A DNA stretch of 64,000 nt from Fusobacterium gastrosuis (GTDB lineage Bacteria > Fusobacteriota > Fusobacteriia > Fusobacteriales > Fusobacteriaceae): NCBI RefSeq assembly GCF_900095285.1, contig NZ_LT607734.1:496001-560000 (forward strand), written 5' to 3'. Position 1 is the first letter of the stretch. Every line of letters starts with the position of its first letter. The notes beneath the pieces are model-generated. The model did no database searches. It was given only the letters and a program-made list of their open reading frames with translations, and had not been told where the DNA came from. The position numbers and the translations under genes were made by a program. Positions 1 through 10,070 of this stretch are shown here, in pieces.

Positions 1-476
1 CTATATCTTTCTAATGTTTTTAATACTTGTGAAGCTTCTGTATACAATTCTTCTAAATTCTTTAATCTGTATTTAAAATCTCCCTGAAAAATAGTAACAG
101 CTTTTCTTCTTTCGGATACTGCTATGACTCCTTTTTTTAATTGTTTAGCTGCTCTTTCAGCCGTTCTATGTCTAGTTCCACTTTCTGTTGTACTATATGA
201 TTTATCTGCTTGAATATGAACATTGGCATAAAGAATTCTTTCACAATTCTCGTCTACTATGATTGCCCCATCCATTTTAGATAATTCATAAATCCTTTCA
301 GGTGTATAATCACAATTTATGTAAAATCCTCCATCTCTCACTTTCTCTATTTCTTCATCATAGCCTATTACAATAAGTGCTCCTATCCCTGCGTCTAATA
401 TATTATAAATTCCTTTTCTAAGTTCAGAGCCAGGTGCAACTTTAGAAAGTAACTCTTTAATTCCACTATTATTCAT
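1..476 (-). CDS. disA: DNA integrity scanning diadenylate cyclase DisA (partial, 3' end outside window)
   Basis: The first 158 codons of a minus-strand gene that continues past the left edge. The N-terminus reads MNNSGIKELLSKVAPGSELR and is followed by the diadenylate cyclase (DAC) domain, with the DGA motif near residue 75 and the RHRTAER motif near residue 105 that bind ATP. DisA makes c-di-AMP from two ATP and in other bacteria scans DNA for branched structures through C-terminal helix-hairpin-helix domains, which are not visible here. The ATG overlaps the end of radA by 8 bases, so the two are probably translationally coupled; radA-disA adjacency is common in Firmicutes. Confidence 0.93.
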   Translation of the reverse strand, partial: MNNSGIKELLSKVAPGSELRKGIYNILDAGIGALIVIGYDEEIEKVRDGGFYINCDYTPERIYELSKMDGAIIVDENCERILYANVHIQADKSYSTTESGTRHRTAERAAKQLKKGVIAVSERRKAVTIFQGDFKYRLKNLEELYTEASQVLKTLERY

Positions 477-1842
477 TCTTTTTCATCCTTTCTAATAAAT
501 CATCTAAATTTTTTAAATATATTAATTTTAATTTATATTTTTTCTTTTCCACTTCTTTTTTATTTGCTTCAGGAACATATACTCCAGAAAAACCTAATTT
601 TTCTAATTCTTTTAATCTCTTATCCAAAAAGAATACTTTTCTAATTTCTCCTCTTAATCCCAATTCTCCAATAGCTGCTATTTTTTGACTGATTGAAAAG
701 CCTTTGTAAACTGACAGAATTGACATTAATACTGCTAAGTCTGCAGCCGGATCATTTATTCCCAAGCCACCAGGGACATTTACAAATAGATCTTTTGCTC
801 CTAATGGTATATACATCTTCTTTTCTGCAATAGCAGTTAGTATTTGTATTCTATTTCTATCATAACCTTGAACAACTCTTTTAGGTATACCTATTGTGCA
901 ATCAGTTATAAGAGATTGTACTTCTAATAGGAAGACTTTACTTCCTTCTAAAATTGGTACTACCATACTTCCTATATTTTTTTCTTCTCTTTCACTCAAA
1001 AAATACTCAGAGGAATTTTTTATTTCTTTCATTCCATTTTCTTCCATACTAAATACGGCTATTTCGTTTGTCGAACCAAATCTATTTTTTGTACTTCTTA
1101 AAATTCTATAATATAAACCTTCTTCACCTTCAAAATTAAATACCGCATCAACCATATGTTCCAATAGTTTAGGTCCTGCCACTTTTCCATCCTTAGTTAT
1201 GTGCCCAACTATGAAGAAAGATATATTATGTTTTTTAGCTATTTCTACTATTTTTAAAGTACATTCTCTTATCTGTGTAGGTGTTCCAGATATAGAGTCT
1301 ATTGCTGAATTATATAAAGTTTGAATTGAATCTACCACTACTACTTTTGGCTTATTTTCAACAACATATTCATAAATTGACAAGATATCCATTTCAGACA
1401 TTAAATATATGCCCTCTCCTGATATCTTTAATCTATCCCCTCTATTTTTTATTTGTTCCGCTGATTCTTCTCCAGATATATACAATACTTCTCCATATTT
1501 TTTATATGAATTTATAACTTGTAAAAGTAATGTTGACTTTCCTATCCCTGGATTCCCAGTTATTAATACTACTTCTCCTTTTAAAAGACCTCCACCTAAA
1601 AGCCTATCAAATTCTTCATATTCTGTCTTATATCTATCCTCATTAGTGTAATTAACATTTTGAAATTCTAAAACTTTTTTACTTCCCACTTGATTATTAG
1701 ATATAGCTTTTCTAACCTCTTTTGGAAGCTCTTCTTCTTCCTCCAGACTTGACCAAGATCCACATTGAGGGCATTTTCCAACCCATTTAGTTGTCTTATA
1801 CCCACATTCAATACATGAATATATAATTTTTGACTTTGCCAT
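469..1842 (-). CDS. radA: DNA repair protein RadA (Sms)
   Basis: A 457-residue protein of the usual RadA length. It starts with a four-Cys zinc finger (CIECG...CPQCG, residues 10-27), then a RecA-like ATPase with Walker A GNPGIGKST near residue 97 and the RadA-specific KNRFG motif near residue 253, and ends with a Lon-protease-like domain. RadA helps process recombination intermediates and drives branch migration with RecA. It lies 4 bases downstream of coaD and overlaps disA. The start chosen is the ATG at 1842; a TTG-like start a few bases upstream would be in another frame. Confidence 0.96.
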   Translation of the reverse strand: MAKSKIIYSCIECGYKTTKWVGKCPQCGSWSSLEEEEELPKEVRKAISNNQVGSKKVLEFQNVNYTNEDRYKTEYEEFDRLLGGGLLKGEVVLITGNPGIGKSTLLLQVINSYKKYGEVLYISGEESAEQIKNRGDRLKISGEGIYLMSEMDILSIYEYVVENKPKVVVVDSIQTLYNSAIDSISGTPTQIRECTLKIVEIAKKHNISFFIVGHITKDGKVAGPKLLEHMVDAVFNFEGEEGLYYRILRSTKNRFGSTNEIAVFSMEENGMKEIKNSSEYFLSEREEKNIGSMVVPILEGSKVFLLEVQSLITDCTIGIPKRVVQGYDRNRIQILTAIAEKKMYIPLGAKDLFVNVPGGLGINDPAADLAVLMSILSVYKGFSISQKIAAIGELGLRGEIRKVFFLDKRLKELEKLGFSGVYVPEANKKEVEKKKYKLKLIYLKNLDDLLERMKKNE

Positions 1843-1846
1843 GCTA

Positions 1847-2335
1847 TCACCTATATGTCTTTGCCCTATCTAAAATATACTCTGCTATTCGTTTATCTGC
1901 GTATCGATCTAAATCCTGATTATAGAAAGCTACTTCTTTTACAAAAGTTGAGCTTACATAAGTATAATCCTTGGAACTAGGAATAAATATTGTGTCCACT
2001 TTCCCATTTGATAATTCTTTATTTGCAAAAGAATATACCATTTCTTCGGAAAAATCTTTCATATCTCTAACACCTTTTATAATCAAATTAGCATCCGTTT
2101 TTTCCATAAATTCAACTAATAAGCCTGCATATTCCTCTATTTCTATCTTGTTATTTTCTCCGAAAACTTTTTTTATTAATTCTTTTCTTTCTTCCAAGTC
2201 AAACCAATATGTTTTCTTGGGATTATTCATTACCACAACTATAAGTCTATCTACTATTTTTAAAGCTCTTTCTATGATGTCTTGATGTCCTTTCGTAATC
2301 GGATCAAAACTTCCTGCATAAACCCCAATTTTCAT
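1847..2335 (-). CDS. coaD: Phosphopantetheine adenylyltransferase
   Basis: A 162-residue protein typical of CoaD, which transfers AMP from ATP to 4'-phosphopantetheine in coenzyme A synthesis. The nucleotidyltransferase signature is present: GSFDP at residues 8-12 and the T/HxGH-type motif TKGH at 14-17, with a second nucleotide-binding region (SSTFVKE) near residue 128. The gene sits 12 bases after rng and 4 bases before radA in a tightly packed minus-strand operon. CoA supply fits the upstream acyl-carrier-protein and fatty-acid genes. Confidence 0.96.
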   Translation of the reverse strand: MKIGVYAGSFDPITKGHQDIIERALKIVDRLIVVVMNNPKKTYWFDLEERKELIKKVFGENNKIEIEEYAGLLVEFMEKTDANLIIKGVRDMKDFSEEMVYSFANKELSNGKVDTIFIPSSKDYTYVSSTFVKEVAFYNQDLDRYADKRIAEYILDRAKTYR

Positions 2336-2347
2336 ATTGCTTTCTCC

Positions 2348-3751
2348 TTACTTCCATATATTTATTTTGTATTGATTAACCAAATAGCTACTATTTTCTG
2401 AAAATTTTATTTCTACTGACCTTTTTTCAAATATTTTTTCTATGTATTTAGAAAATTCTTGTTTTATTTTCTTTGAAAATTCTTTTTTCGCAATTACTTC
2501 CACTCCACTTATATCTACATCTGAGGAAATAACTGTCAATTCCTTTAATAAATTTAAAATTGCTCTATCCTCTGATATTATATTCCCAGTTCCATTACAG
2601 TATGGGCATTCTTCCAAATAATATGCTGCTAACTCTTTCCCTCTTCTTTGTCTTGTTAATTGAACTAAATTCAAAGAACTGTAATTTATTACCTCTGTTT
2701 TTTCACTGTCTTTTTTTAAATTTTCCTTTAAAACTTTTAATACTTCTTTTCTTTCAAGTTCGGACTTCATATCTATAAAATCTATAATTATTATCCCGGC
2801 TAAATTTCTCAGTCTTAGTTGCCTTGGAATTTCTTTTGCTGCCTCCAAATTAGTTTTAAATATTAATTCTTTTAAATTTTTTGCTTCTAGACTTCTTCCA
2901 GTATTCACATCAATACTGACCAAAGCTTCCGTCTTTTCTATTACAAGATACGCTCCTGATTCTAGCCAAAGCTTTTTTCTAAGTGCATTTTCTATATCTA
3001 TATTATACGAATAAAATTCAAAGATATCTCTCTCATTAAAATATCTGTTAATTTTTATTTTTAAATCTTTTTGTAAAACATATTCTTTGATTTTATTGAA
3101 GTTTTCTTCATCATCAACTATAAGTTCATCCACACTTTCATCTAAATAGTTTCTAAATAACCTATCTATAATAGAATTTTGTGAAAAAATCAATGTTCCT
3201 ACCTTTGATTTAGAATAAATTTCCAAAATTTTATTCCATTTTTCTAATAATTCTAGATATTCTTTTTGTAGCTCATTTTCATTTACAGTTGAAGCTGAAG
3301 TTCTTATAATTAAACCAACATCTTTAACTTTTGAAAATATTGCTTTTAATCTATCAATATCTTTTTCATTTTTTATCTTATTTGAAATTGAAATATTTCT
3401 TGAATTAGGCAAAAGCACTATATTCTTTCCAGCAATTGAATAATCTAAAGTTACACTTGCTCCCTTTTCATCTCTAGGATTTTTTTCAACTTGAACTAAT
3501 ATATCAGCATCTTTATGCAAATCCTGTTTCTTCTTAATTTTTCCAAGATTTAAAAAGGCGTTTTTTTCAAGCCCTATATTTATAAAAAAATTTTCTTTGT
3601 TCTCTAGTACATCTTCAACTTTTCCTTTATAAAAGTTTCCTGTATAATCTTGGTCTTTTTTATCCTCAATTAAAAACTCACTGATTTTTCCATCTTCAAT
3701 CAGTGCCAACCTTATAATGTATTCTTTTGCTGATAGTATTAGGCTTTTCAT
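2348..3751 (-). CDS. rng: Ribonuclease G/E family endoribonuclease
   Basis: A 467-residue RNase E/G family protein. An S1-like RNA-binding stretch (residues 35-110, YKGKVEDVLEN) precedes the catalytic domain, which holds the metal-binding segment SIDVNTG near residue 277 and IIDFIDM near residue 320. The zinc-link Cys pair is CPYCNGTG near residue 387. Its length is close to RNase G, and it lacks the long scaffold tail of RNase E. It trims 5'-monophosphorylated RNAs such as rRNA precursors and mRNA. Its start codon overlaps the preceding gene's stop by 4 bases (ATGA). Confidence 0.9.
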   Translation of the reverse strand: MKSLILSAKEYIIRLALIEDGKISEFLIEDKKDQDYTGNFYKGKVEDVLENKENFFINIGLEKNAFLNLGKIKKKQDLHKDADILVQVEKNPRDEKGASVTLDYSIAGKNIVLLPNSRNISISNKIKNEKDIDRLKAIFSKVKDVGLIIRTSASTVNENELQKEYLELLEKWNKILEIYSKSKVGTLIFSQNSIIDRLFRNYLDESVDELIVDDEENFNKIKEYVLQKDLKIKINRYFNERDIFEFYSYNIDIENALRKKLWLESGAYLVIEKTEALVSIDVNTGRSLEAKNLKELIFKTNLEAAKEIPRQLRLRNLAGIIIIDFIDMKSELERKEVLKVLKENLKKDSEKTEVINYSSLNLVQLTRQRRGKELAAYYLEECPYCNGTGNIISEDRAILNLLKELTVISSDVDISGVEVIAKKEFSKKIKQEFSKYIEKIFEKRSVEIKFSENSSYLVNQYKINIWK

Positions 3752-4776
3752 TCTTTCAATTCCCTTTTTAAAATATCACTTCTTTCATAAAGCTTACCAT
3801 TTACTTTTATTTTATATTTATCTAAATCATTATTTATTTTCAAATTAAAATATGGCGAAAATTCCTTTTTATTTTTCTTTTTTTGCCCTACAATTCTAGA
3901 TATATTTTTTTCATTTACTTCTATATCCAATTTTTTTTCTTTTTTTATTATTTCAAATAAGAAATCATGGTAAATTTCATTCTCCACTAAATCTCTAAAC
4001 GCAGGATGAAATGGACCAGCCAAAATAACCCCTTCAGCTGTCAAATCTTCACTAGGTTGTAGGCCAACTCTTATTATATTAATTCCATTTGTTTCCAACA
4101 AAGCATATATTTTTTTTGTTCTAAAAATTGCTTCATTTATATCAAGAGCATTGTATTCTCTTCTTAAATACATTTTTTGTAGCTCTGTTCCGCTTATTAC
4201 TAATGTTGGATATATCCTTGCTATGTCAGGCTTTAATTCCAAACATTTTTTTGCTGTTTCATAATCACTTTTTAAATCAGAACATGGTAAGCCTATCATT
4301 AATTGTATTCCCAATTCAAATCCATATTTTTTAATTAGTTTACAAGAATTTTCAACGACACCTTCATCATATTTTCTATCTGTTGCTGATAATACTTTGG
4401 AATCCAAAGACTGTATTCCTAACTCTATTGTTTGTACACCATATTTTTTTAATTGTTTAAGTATTTCATCACTTATGCAATCTGGGCGTGTTGAAAGCCT
4501 AATACCTTGAATTTCCCCAGCATCTATATATTTTTTTACCACTTCTAAATAATCTTTTTGTAAGCTCATAGATATCCCTGTAAAAGTTCCACCAAAAAAT
4601 GCCACTTGCTTTATGGAATTCTTTGGAAGAGTTTCTAAATAGCTATCTATTATATTTTTTAAATCTTCTAAGCTAACATCAGTTTCTCTACCATTTATTT
4701 TTTTTTGATTGCAAAATACACATGAATTTGGACAACCAAAGTGGCTGATAAATACTGGGATGTTATAATGTTTCAT
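3748..4776 (-). CDS. Radical SAM protein, Elp3/YhcC-like
   Basis: A 342-residue radical SAM enzyme. The [4Fe-4S] cluster motif appears at the N-terminus as CPNSCVFCNQ (residues 15-24, CxxxCxxC), followed by a SAM-binding GGTF segment near residue 63. Sequence and length resemble bacterial Elp3-like radical SAM proteins without the C-terminal acetyltransferase domain; automated annotation often calls these coproporphyrinogen oxidase-like. The true substrate is unknown. It overlaps rnc by 14 bases and rng by 4, so it is translated with RNA-processing enzymes, which hints at a tRNA-related role (inference). Confidence 0.72.
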   Translation of the reverse strand: MKHYNIPVFISHFGCPNSCVFCNQKKINGRETDVSLEDLKNIIDSYLETLPKNSIKQVAFFGGTFTGISMSLQKDYLEVVKKYIDAGEIQGIRLSTRPDCISDEILKQLKKYGVQTIELGIQSLDSKVLSATDRKYDEGVVENSCKLIKKYGFELGIQLMIGLPCSDLKSDYETAKKCLELKPDIARIYPTLVISGTELQKMYLRREYNALDINEAIFRTKKIYALLETNGINIIRVGLQPSEDLTAEGVILAGPFHPAFRDLVENEIYHDFLFEIIKKEKKLDIEVNEKNISRIVGQKKKNKKEFSPYFNLKINNDLDKYKIKVNGKLYERSDILKRELKE

Positions 4777-5479
4777 TATATTTTACTCCTAACTTCTTAC
4801 ACAAATCTTTTGCCGATAATTGCTCTGCCTTCTTTTTATTTCTAGCTTTCGCTATACCAAAGTGTTCTCCCACTCGTACTGAGATTTCAAATTCTTTTAA
4901 ATGATCTGGTCCACTTTCTCCAATGACTTGATATTCAGGAAAAATTTTAAAATGTTTTTGTACATATTCTTGAAGTAATGTTTTATAATCTATAATTTCT
5001 TCATTTTCCTCTATGTGATCTATATATTTTTCCATATGATTCAAAACAAAATTCTTTGCTTCTTCAAAACCAGCATCCAAATAAATTGCTCCCAAAATGG
5101 CCTCAAAGGCATCCCCTAAAATAGAATCTCTGTTTCTCCCACCTGTCATTTCTTCACCCTTGCTCATCATTAAATACTCCCCCACTTTGAGGTTACGAGA
5201 TATTTTAGCAAGTACTGGTTCACTAACCACCATAGATTTTATTCTAGCAAGTATCCCTTCATTTGCCTTTTTATATTTATATAAATATTCTGCAATGATA
5301 AGCCCTAGAACTGCATCTCCAAGCAGTTCTAGTCTTTCATTATTTATATTTTTATATTTTCGATTTTCATTTCCAAAAGATTTATGAAGAAGAGCATTTT
5401 TTAACAAACTTCTATCATTAAAATAATAATTCAGTTTGTGTTCTAAATCTAGTAGATTTTTCACAACTTTCTCCTCCAT
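4763..5479 (-). CDS. rnc: Ribonuclease III
   Basis: A 238-residue protein with the RNase III signature ERLELLGDAVLG (residues 44-55) containing the catalytic acidic residues, a second acidic cluster near residue 120 (GDAFEAILGAIY), and a C-terminal double-stranded-RNA-binding domain from about residue 160. It cleaves double-stranded RNA, notably rRNA precursor stems. It lies 8 bases after fabF and overlaps the radical SAM gene. The acpP-fabF-rnc order is a widely conserved neighbourhood. Confidence 0.96.
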   Translation of the reverse strand: MEEKVVKNLLDLEHKLNYYFNDRSLLKNALLHKSFGNENRKYKNINNERLELLGDAVLGLIIAEYLYKYKKANEGILARIKSMVVSEPVLAKISRNLKVGEYLMMSKGEEMTGGRNRDSILGDAFEAILGAIYLDAGFEEAKNFVLNHMEKYIDHIEENEEIIDYKTLLQEYVQKHFKIFPEYQVIGESGPDHLKEFEISVRVGEHFGIAKARNKKKAEQLSAKDLCKKLGVKYNETL

Positions 5480-5487
5480 TTAATTAT

Positions 5488-6723
5488 TTATTTTTCAAAT
5501 TTTTTCATTACAATTACAGAGTTATGTCCTCCAAACCCTAATGAATTTGACATTGCAACCTTTACATCTTTTTCTATAGCTTTGTTAGGAACATAATTTA
5601 AGTCACATTCTGCATCTGGTGTTTCTAAATGTAAAGTTGGAGGTATTATTCCTGTTTCAATAGTTTTTGCCAATATAGCAGCTTCTATTCCTCCTGCAGC
5701 CCCTAATCCATGTCCAGTAGCCCCTTTTGTTGATGATACATATAATTTATACGCATGATCTCCAAAAAGAGTTCTTATTGCTCTTGTTTCTATTACATCA
5801 TTAGCTGGCGTTGATGTTCCATGTGCATTTATATATGTAACATCTTCAATTGAAAGTCCGGCATCTTTTAAAGCTATTCTCATTGCTCTTACAGCTCCTT
5901 CTCCTGTTTCAACCGGTGCTGTTATATGATGTGCATCACAACTTTCTCCAAATCCTACTACTTCTGCATAAATTTTAGCTCCTCTTGCCAATGCATAATC
6001 CAGCTCTTCTAAAACTACTACTCCTGCACCTTCTCCCATAACAAATCCATCTCTATCGGCTGAAAATGGTCTTGAAGCCGTACTGTCATTTCTTGTTGAC
6101 AATGCTTTCATATTAGCAAAAGAATTCATTCCAAATGCTGTTATACACGCTTCTGTCCCTCCTACTACCATAACTTTTGCTCTGTCATGACGGATTAGTT
6201 CAAAGCCTTCTCCAACTGAATGTGTTCCTGAAGCACAAGCTGTAACAATAGTTTTATTAGGACCTTTAGCTCCTAAATAAATTGCTGTTGTTCCTGATGA
6301 CATATTTGCTATCATGGCAGGAATTGTAAACGGTGATATTCTTTTTACACCCTTTTCAAGCATAACTTGTAGCTGCTCTTCAAAAATTTCCATTCCTCCA
6401 ATACCTGAAGAAATTATTACTCCTGTTTCATCTGCGTTGGTTTCATCTATTTTTAATTTTGCATCTTCTAATGCCATTTTTGATGCTACTATTGCAAATT
6501 GTGTATTTCTTGCAAGTTTTTTTAATTCCTTTTTTTCTATGCCATACTCAGTTGGTTCAAATCCTTTTACTTCTCCTGCAACTTTTACTGGCATATCAGT
6601 TGTATCATAAGAAGTTATTGTATCTATTCCCGTTTCTCCTGCTATAAGCTTTTGCCATGTATTATCTGTTCCTATACCAAGAGAAGAAATTATTCCCACT
6701 CCTGTAACTACTACTCTTTTCAT
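5488..6723 (-). CDS. fabF: Beta-ketoacyl-ACP synthase II
   Basis: A 411-residue condensing enzyme of type II fatty-acid synthesis. It carries the thiolase-fold Cys-His-His triad: TACASG near residue 162, NAHGTSTP near residue 300 and GHGLGAAGG near residue 338. It elongates acyl-ACP with malonyl-ACP. It follows acpP by 80 bases in the fab cluster. Length and motifs are normal and no second ketosynthase is nearby. Confidence 0.97.
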   Translation of the reverse strand: MKRVVVTGVGIISSLGIGTDNTWQKLIAGETGIDTITSYDTTDMPVKVAGEVKGFEPTEYGIEKKELKKLARNTQFAIVASKMALEDAKLKIDETNADETGVIISSGIGGMEIFEEQLQVMLEKGVKRISPFTIPAMIANMSSGTTAIYLGAKGPNKTIVTACASGTHSVGEGFELIRHDRAKVMVVGGTEACITAFGMNSFANMKALSTRNDSTASRPFSADRDGFVMGEGAGVVVLEELDYALARGAKIYAEVVGFGESCDAHHITAPVETGEGAVRAMRIALKDAGLSIEDVTYINAHGTSTPANDVIETRAIRTLFGDHAYKLYVSSTKGATGHGLGAAGGIEAAILAKTIETGIIPPTLHLETPDAECDLNYVPNKAIEKDVKVAMSNSLGFGGHNSVIVMKKFEK

Positions 6724-6803
6724 TCCTCACCTCTAATTTTATTCTATTAAAGAAAACGGGATATAAATAATATACCCCGTACTCCTACTTCTATAGAACC
6801 TTA

Positions 6804-7028
6804 TTATTTATTTGCTTCAATGTAGTCTATAACATCTTTTACTGTTTTAATTTTTTCAGCATCTGTATCAGGAATTTCTACTCCAAATTCTTCTTCAAAT
6901 GCCATTATTAATTCAACAGTATCTAATGAATCAGCACCTAAATCATCAATAAAGTTTGAATCTATTTTTACTTGATCAGCTTCAACTCCTAATTGTTCAA
7001 CTATAATTTCCTTTACCTTATCTAACAT
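6804..7028 (-). CDS. acpP: Acyl carrier protein
   Basis: A 74-residue acidic protein with the DSL attachment motif (GADSLDT); Ser34 receives the 4'-phosphopantetheine arm. It carries growing acyl chains for FabD, FabH, FabF and PlsX, whose genes surround it. A good ribosome site (GGAGGAA) precedes the ATG. Flanking gaps of about 80-100 bases on both sides are larger than elsewhere in the operon, which may allow separate processing or higher expression of this abundant protein (inference). Confidence 0.97.
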   Translation of the reverse strand: MLDKVKEIIVEQLGVEADQVKIDSNFIDDLGADSLDTVELIMAFEEEFGVEIPDTDAEKIKTVKDVIDYIEANK

Positions 7029-7131
7029 TTCTTCCTCCTTAAATCTTATTTCAAAATTTTTATATTAATAATAGTTTTCTATTATTATACACTATTGTTC
7101 CATTTTATTCTACCATATTTTTTTTAAATTT

Positions 7132-8043
7132 TTAAAGTGTTTTTAAGCTCTCTAAGCTATCTATATTAATAACTTCAATATCTTTATCAATCTTTTTAAT
7201 AAGCCCTGCTAGTACTTTCCCTGGACCAACTTCATAAACCTTTGTAACACCTTCAGCTTTTAATTTATTTATAGTATCTATCCATTTTACTGGGCCAAAA
7301 CTTTGTCTGTATATTTCATCTTTAGTTTCTTCATTAGAATCTAAGAAAGTTGCTGTCGTATTTGCAATAATTTTAATTTCTCCTATATTAAAATTTAATT
7401 TATCAGCATATTTTTTTAATTCTTCTCCTGCTTCTTTCATAAGCGATGAATGAAATGGTCCTGATACAGCAAGAGGCATAGCTCTCTTTGCCCCTGCTTC
7501 TTTTAAAGCTACACATGCTGCTTCTATAGCTTCTCTTGTCCCAGCAATCACCGTTTGATTTGGTTCATTAAAGTTAACTGCTTCCGCCACTCCTGAAATA
7601 TTTCTTAAAACTTCTTGTATTTTACCAGAATCTAACCCCAATATTGCTGCCATTGTCCCATCAACTTTAGCAGCTACTTTTTTCATTATTTCTCCTCTTT
7701 TTGCAACTAGTTTTACAGCTTCTTCTAATGATAAATATTCTGCTCCTCCAAATGCAGCAAATTCTCCAACTGAATGACCTGCTACATAATTAGGTCTTAT
7801 CCCTCTTTCTTTTAACAATTCTGTTAAAACTAAACTTAAGCCAACTATTGCTGGTTGAGTGTATTCTGTACTTTTTAAAGTTTCTTCTGGTCCTTCAAAC
7901 ATAACTTTTTTTAAATCTATATCTAAACTAGAAAAAATTTTATCAAATAATAGCCTTGCCCTCTCATTATTTTCATATAATTCTTTACCCATTCCTATAT
8001 ATTGTGTTCCTTGTCCAGGATAAACAAATGCAATCTTACTCAT
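7132..8043 (-). CDS. fabD: Malonyl-CoA:ACP transacylase
   Basis: A 303-residue acyltransferase. The catalytic serine lies in GHSVGEFAA (about residues 91-99), with the GQGTQ motif at residues 10-14 and the catalytic His in PFHSSLM near residue 200. It loads malonyl groups onto acyl carrier protein. It sits between fabH (15 bases upstream) and acpP in the fab operon. Confidence 0.97.
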   Translation of the reverse strand: MSKIAFVYPGQGTQYIGMGKELYENNERARLLFDKIFSSLDIDLKKVMFEGPEETLKSTEYTQPAIVGLSLVLTELLKERGIRPNYVAGHSVGEFAAFGGAEYLSLEEAVKLVAKRGEIMKKVAAKVDGTMAAILGLDSGKIQEVLRNISGVAEAVNFNEPNQTVIAGTREAIEAACVALKEAGAKRAMPLAVSGPFHSSLMKEAGEELKKYADKLNFNIGEIKIIANTTATFLDSNEETKDEIYRQSFGPVKWIDTINKLKAEGVTKVYEVGPGKVLAGLIKKIDKDIEVINIDSLESLKTL

Positions 8044-8058
8044 TTTTATTCCTCCTAC

Positions 8059-9045
8059 CTAATAAGCCCATTTCATTACAATAGAGCCGTATGTTAAGCC
8101 TCCACCGAATCCAGTTAGTGCTATATTATCTCCTTTTTTTATCAATCCTTTTTCTAAAGCTTCTCCTAAAGCAATTCCAATAGAAGCTGCTGATGTATTC
8201 CCATATTTATTTAAGTTGACATAAAATTTTTCCAACGGGAAATCTATTCTTTTTGATGCAGCTTCAATTATCCTTAAATTGGCTTGATGTGGGAAAATCA
8301 TAGATAAGTCATCTACTTTCATTTCAGCTTGATTTAATGCCTCTAGTGTCACTTTAGGTAAAACTTTTACTGCAAACTTAAATACTTCTTGCCCATTCAT
8401 TTTCAAAAAATTTTCTCTATTCTCTATAGTTCTTTCATTATTTGGAAATTTGCTTCCGCCAGCTGGAATTTTTAAAACCATATCATCTTCACCTTCGGCT
8501 CCAATTGATACACTTAATATTCCGTAACCTTCTTCAACATTCCCAACCACTGCTGCTGCTGCACCATCTCCAAAAAGCACACAAGTATTTCTATCTTTCA
8601 TATCAGCTATTCTTGACAAAGTTTCAGCACCTATAACGAGAATATTTTTAAATAATTTAGTCTTTATCATAGAATTTGCAACAGTTAATGCATAAATAAA
8701 GCCTGTGCATGCCGCACCAACATCAAAACATGGTATTTTAGATAAACCTAATTTTTTTTGAATTAAACATGCTGTCGGTTGTGTTAAATAATCAGCAGTT
8801 GCTGTTGCCACTATTATTAAATCTATCTCTTGTATATCAATTTTAGCATTCTCTATTGCTTTTATAGCTGCTTTATATCCCAAATCGGAAGTGGCTTCAT
8901 CCTCAGCAGCAAATCTTCTTTCTTCTATTCCAGTTCTTGTCCTTATCCATTCATCACTTGTATCTACAACTTTTTCTAAATCAAAATTAGTTACTATATT
9001 CTCTGGAACATAATATCCTAATCCTTTTATTCCAACACTTTGCAA
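8059..9045 (-). CDS. fabH: Beta-ketoacyl-ACP synthase III
   Basis: A 328-residue FabH that starts fatty-acid synthesis by condensing acyl-CoA with malonyl-ACP. The catalytic Cys is in DVGAACTGF near residue 112, the His in PHQANLR near residue 254 and the Asn in NKYGNTSAAS near residue 284. The protein has normal length. It begins 2 bases after plsX, so the genes are clearly co-transcribed. Confidence 0.97.
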   Translation of the reverse strand: MQSVGIKGLGYYVPENIVTNFDLEKVVDTSDEWIRTRTGIEERRFAAEDEATSDLGYKAAIKAIENAKIDIQEIDLIIVATATADYLTQPTACLIQKKLGLSKIPCFDVGAACTGFIYALTVANSMIKTKLFKNILVIGAETLSRIADMKDRNTCVLFGDGAAAAVVGNVEEGYGILSVSIGAEGEDDMVLKIPAGGSKFPNNERTIENRENFLKMNGQEVFKFAVKVLPKVTLEALNQAEMKVDDLSMIFPHQANLRIIEAASKRIDFPLEKFYVNLNKYGNTSAASIGIALGEALEKGLIKKGDNIALTGFGGGLTYGSIVMKWAY

Positions 9046-9047
9046 TT

Positions 9048-10040
9048 CTATACCTCCATAGTCTTTCTTAACTCTTCTATAAAATTTGCGTCGATAAATT
9101 TCGCAGCAACTTTCAAAGCATTTTTTACAGCTCTATAATCTGAACTTCCGTGAGCCTTAATAGATAAACCATTTAACCCTAAAAATATTGCCCCTCCATA
9201 TTCAGATGCATCAACTTTTTCCTTAACTTTTTTAAAATTCTTCTTTAAAATTAATGCTGCTATTTTAGAGATAAAGTTTTCCATTATACTTTCTTTTATT
9301 ATATGAAATATGAACTTTCCTACTCCTTCAGATGTTTTTAAAAGTATATTTCCTGTGAAACCGTCAGTAACAACTACATCAACATCTCCATCCATAATTT
9401 TTGTACTTTCAATATTTCCAACAAAATTTATATTTTTTTCTTTTTTCAAAAGTTCAAAAGCTTCTCTGGTAAGTTCATTTCCCTTTGTTTCCTCTTCACC
9501 TATATTAAGTAATGCTACTTTAGGATTTTTCGTGCTTGATAAAATTTCCATATATTTTGAGCCCATCACTGCAAATTGAGCTAGATATTCTGGCTTTGTA
9601 TCAGCATTCGCTCCTAAATCTAAAAACAAAGTATTTCCTTTTTTATTGGGAAAAGGCACTGCTATGGCTGGTCTTAAAACCCCTTTTATCCTTTTTAATT
9701 TTAACTGACTTGTTGCCAATAATGCTCCAGTATTTCCACATGAAACCGAAGCTTTTGCTATACCATCTTTAACCAAATCTAAACAAACATTCATTGATGA
9801 ATTTTTTTTATCTTTTATAGCTTTAATCGGATCATCTGTCATTTCTATAACTTCATCCGCAACTTTTATCTCTAGCCTTGTTTCATCATATTTATATTTT
9901 TTTAGCTCTTCTTTTATAATCTCATTTTTTCCTACTAAGACAATTTCCATCTTTTCATTTTCATTCAAAGCTTCAATTGCTCCTCTTATAGTTGCTATTG
10001 GTGCATAATCTCCACTCATAGCATCTAAAGCTATTTTCAT
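9048..10040 (-). CDS. plsX: Phosphate acyltransferase PlsX
   Basis: A 330-residue PlsX starting MKIALDAMSGDYAP, typical of the family, with conserved SCGNTGAL near residue 100 and DGFTGNILLK near residue 225. It converts acyl-ACP to acyl-phosphate for phospholipid synthesis. It is the first gene of the minus-strand fab operon, divergent from the ABC transporter genes. The rpmF gene that often precedes plsX is absent, and no fapR-type regulator is present nearby. Confidence 0.96.
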   Translation of the reverse strand: MKIALDAMSGDYAPIATIRGAIEALNENEKMEIVLVGKNEIIKEELKKYKYDETRLEIKVADEVIEMTDDPIKAIKDKKNSSMNVCLDLVKDGIAKASVSCGNTGALLATSQLKLKRIKGVLRPAIAVPFPNKKGNTLFLDLGANADTKPEYLAQFAVMGSKYMEILSSTKNPKVALLNIGEEETKGNELTREAFELLKKEKNINFVGNIESTKIMDGDVDVVVTDGFTGNILLKTSEGVGKFIFHIIKESIMENFISKIAALILKKNFKKVKEKVDASEYGGAIFLGLNGLSIKAHGSSDYRAVKNALKVAAKFIDANFIEELRKTMEV

Positions 10041-10070
10041 AATGTCCTCCAGTTACTTTATTTCTGAGTT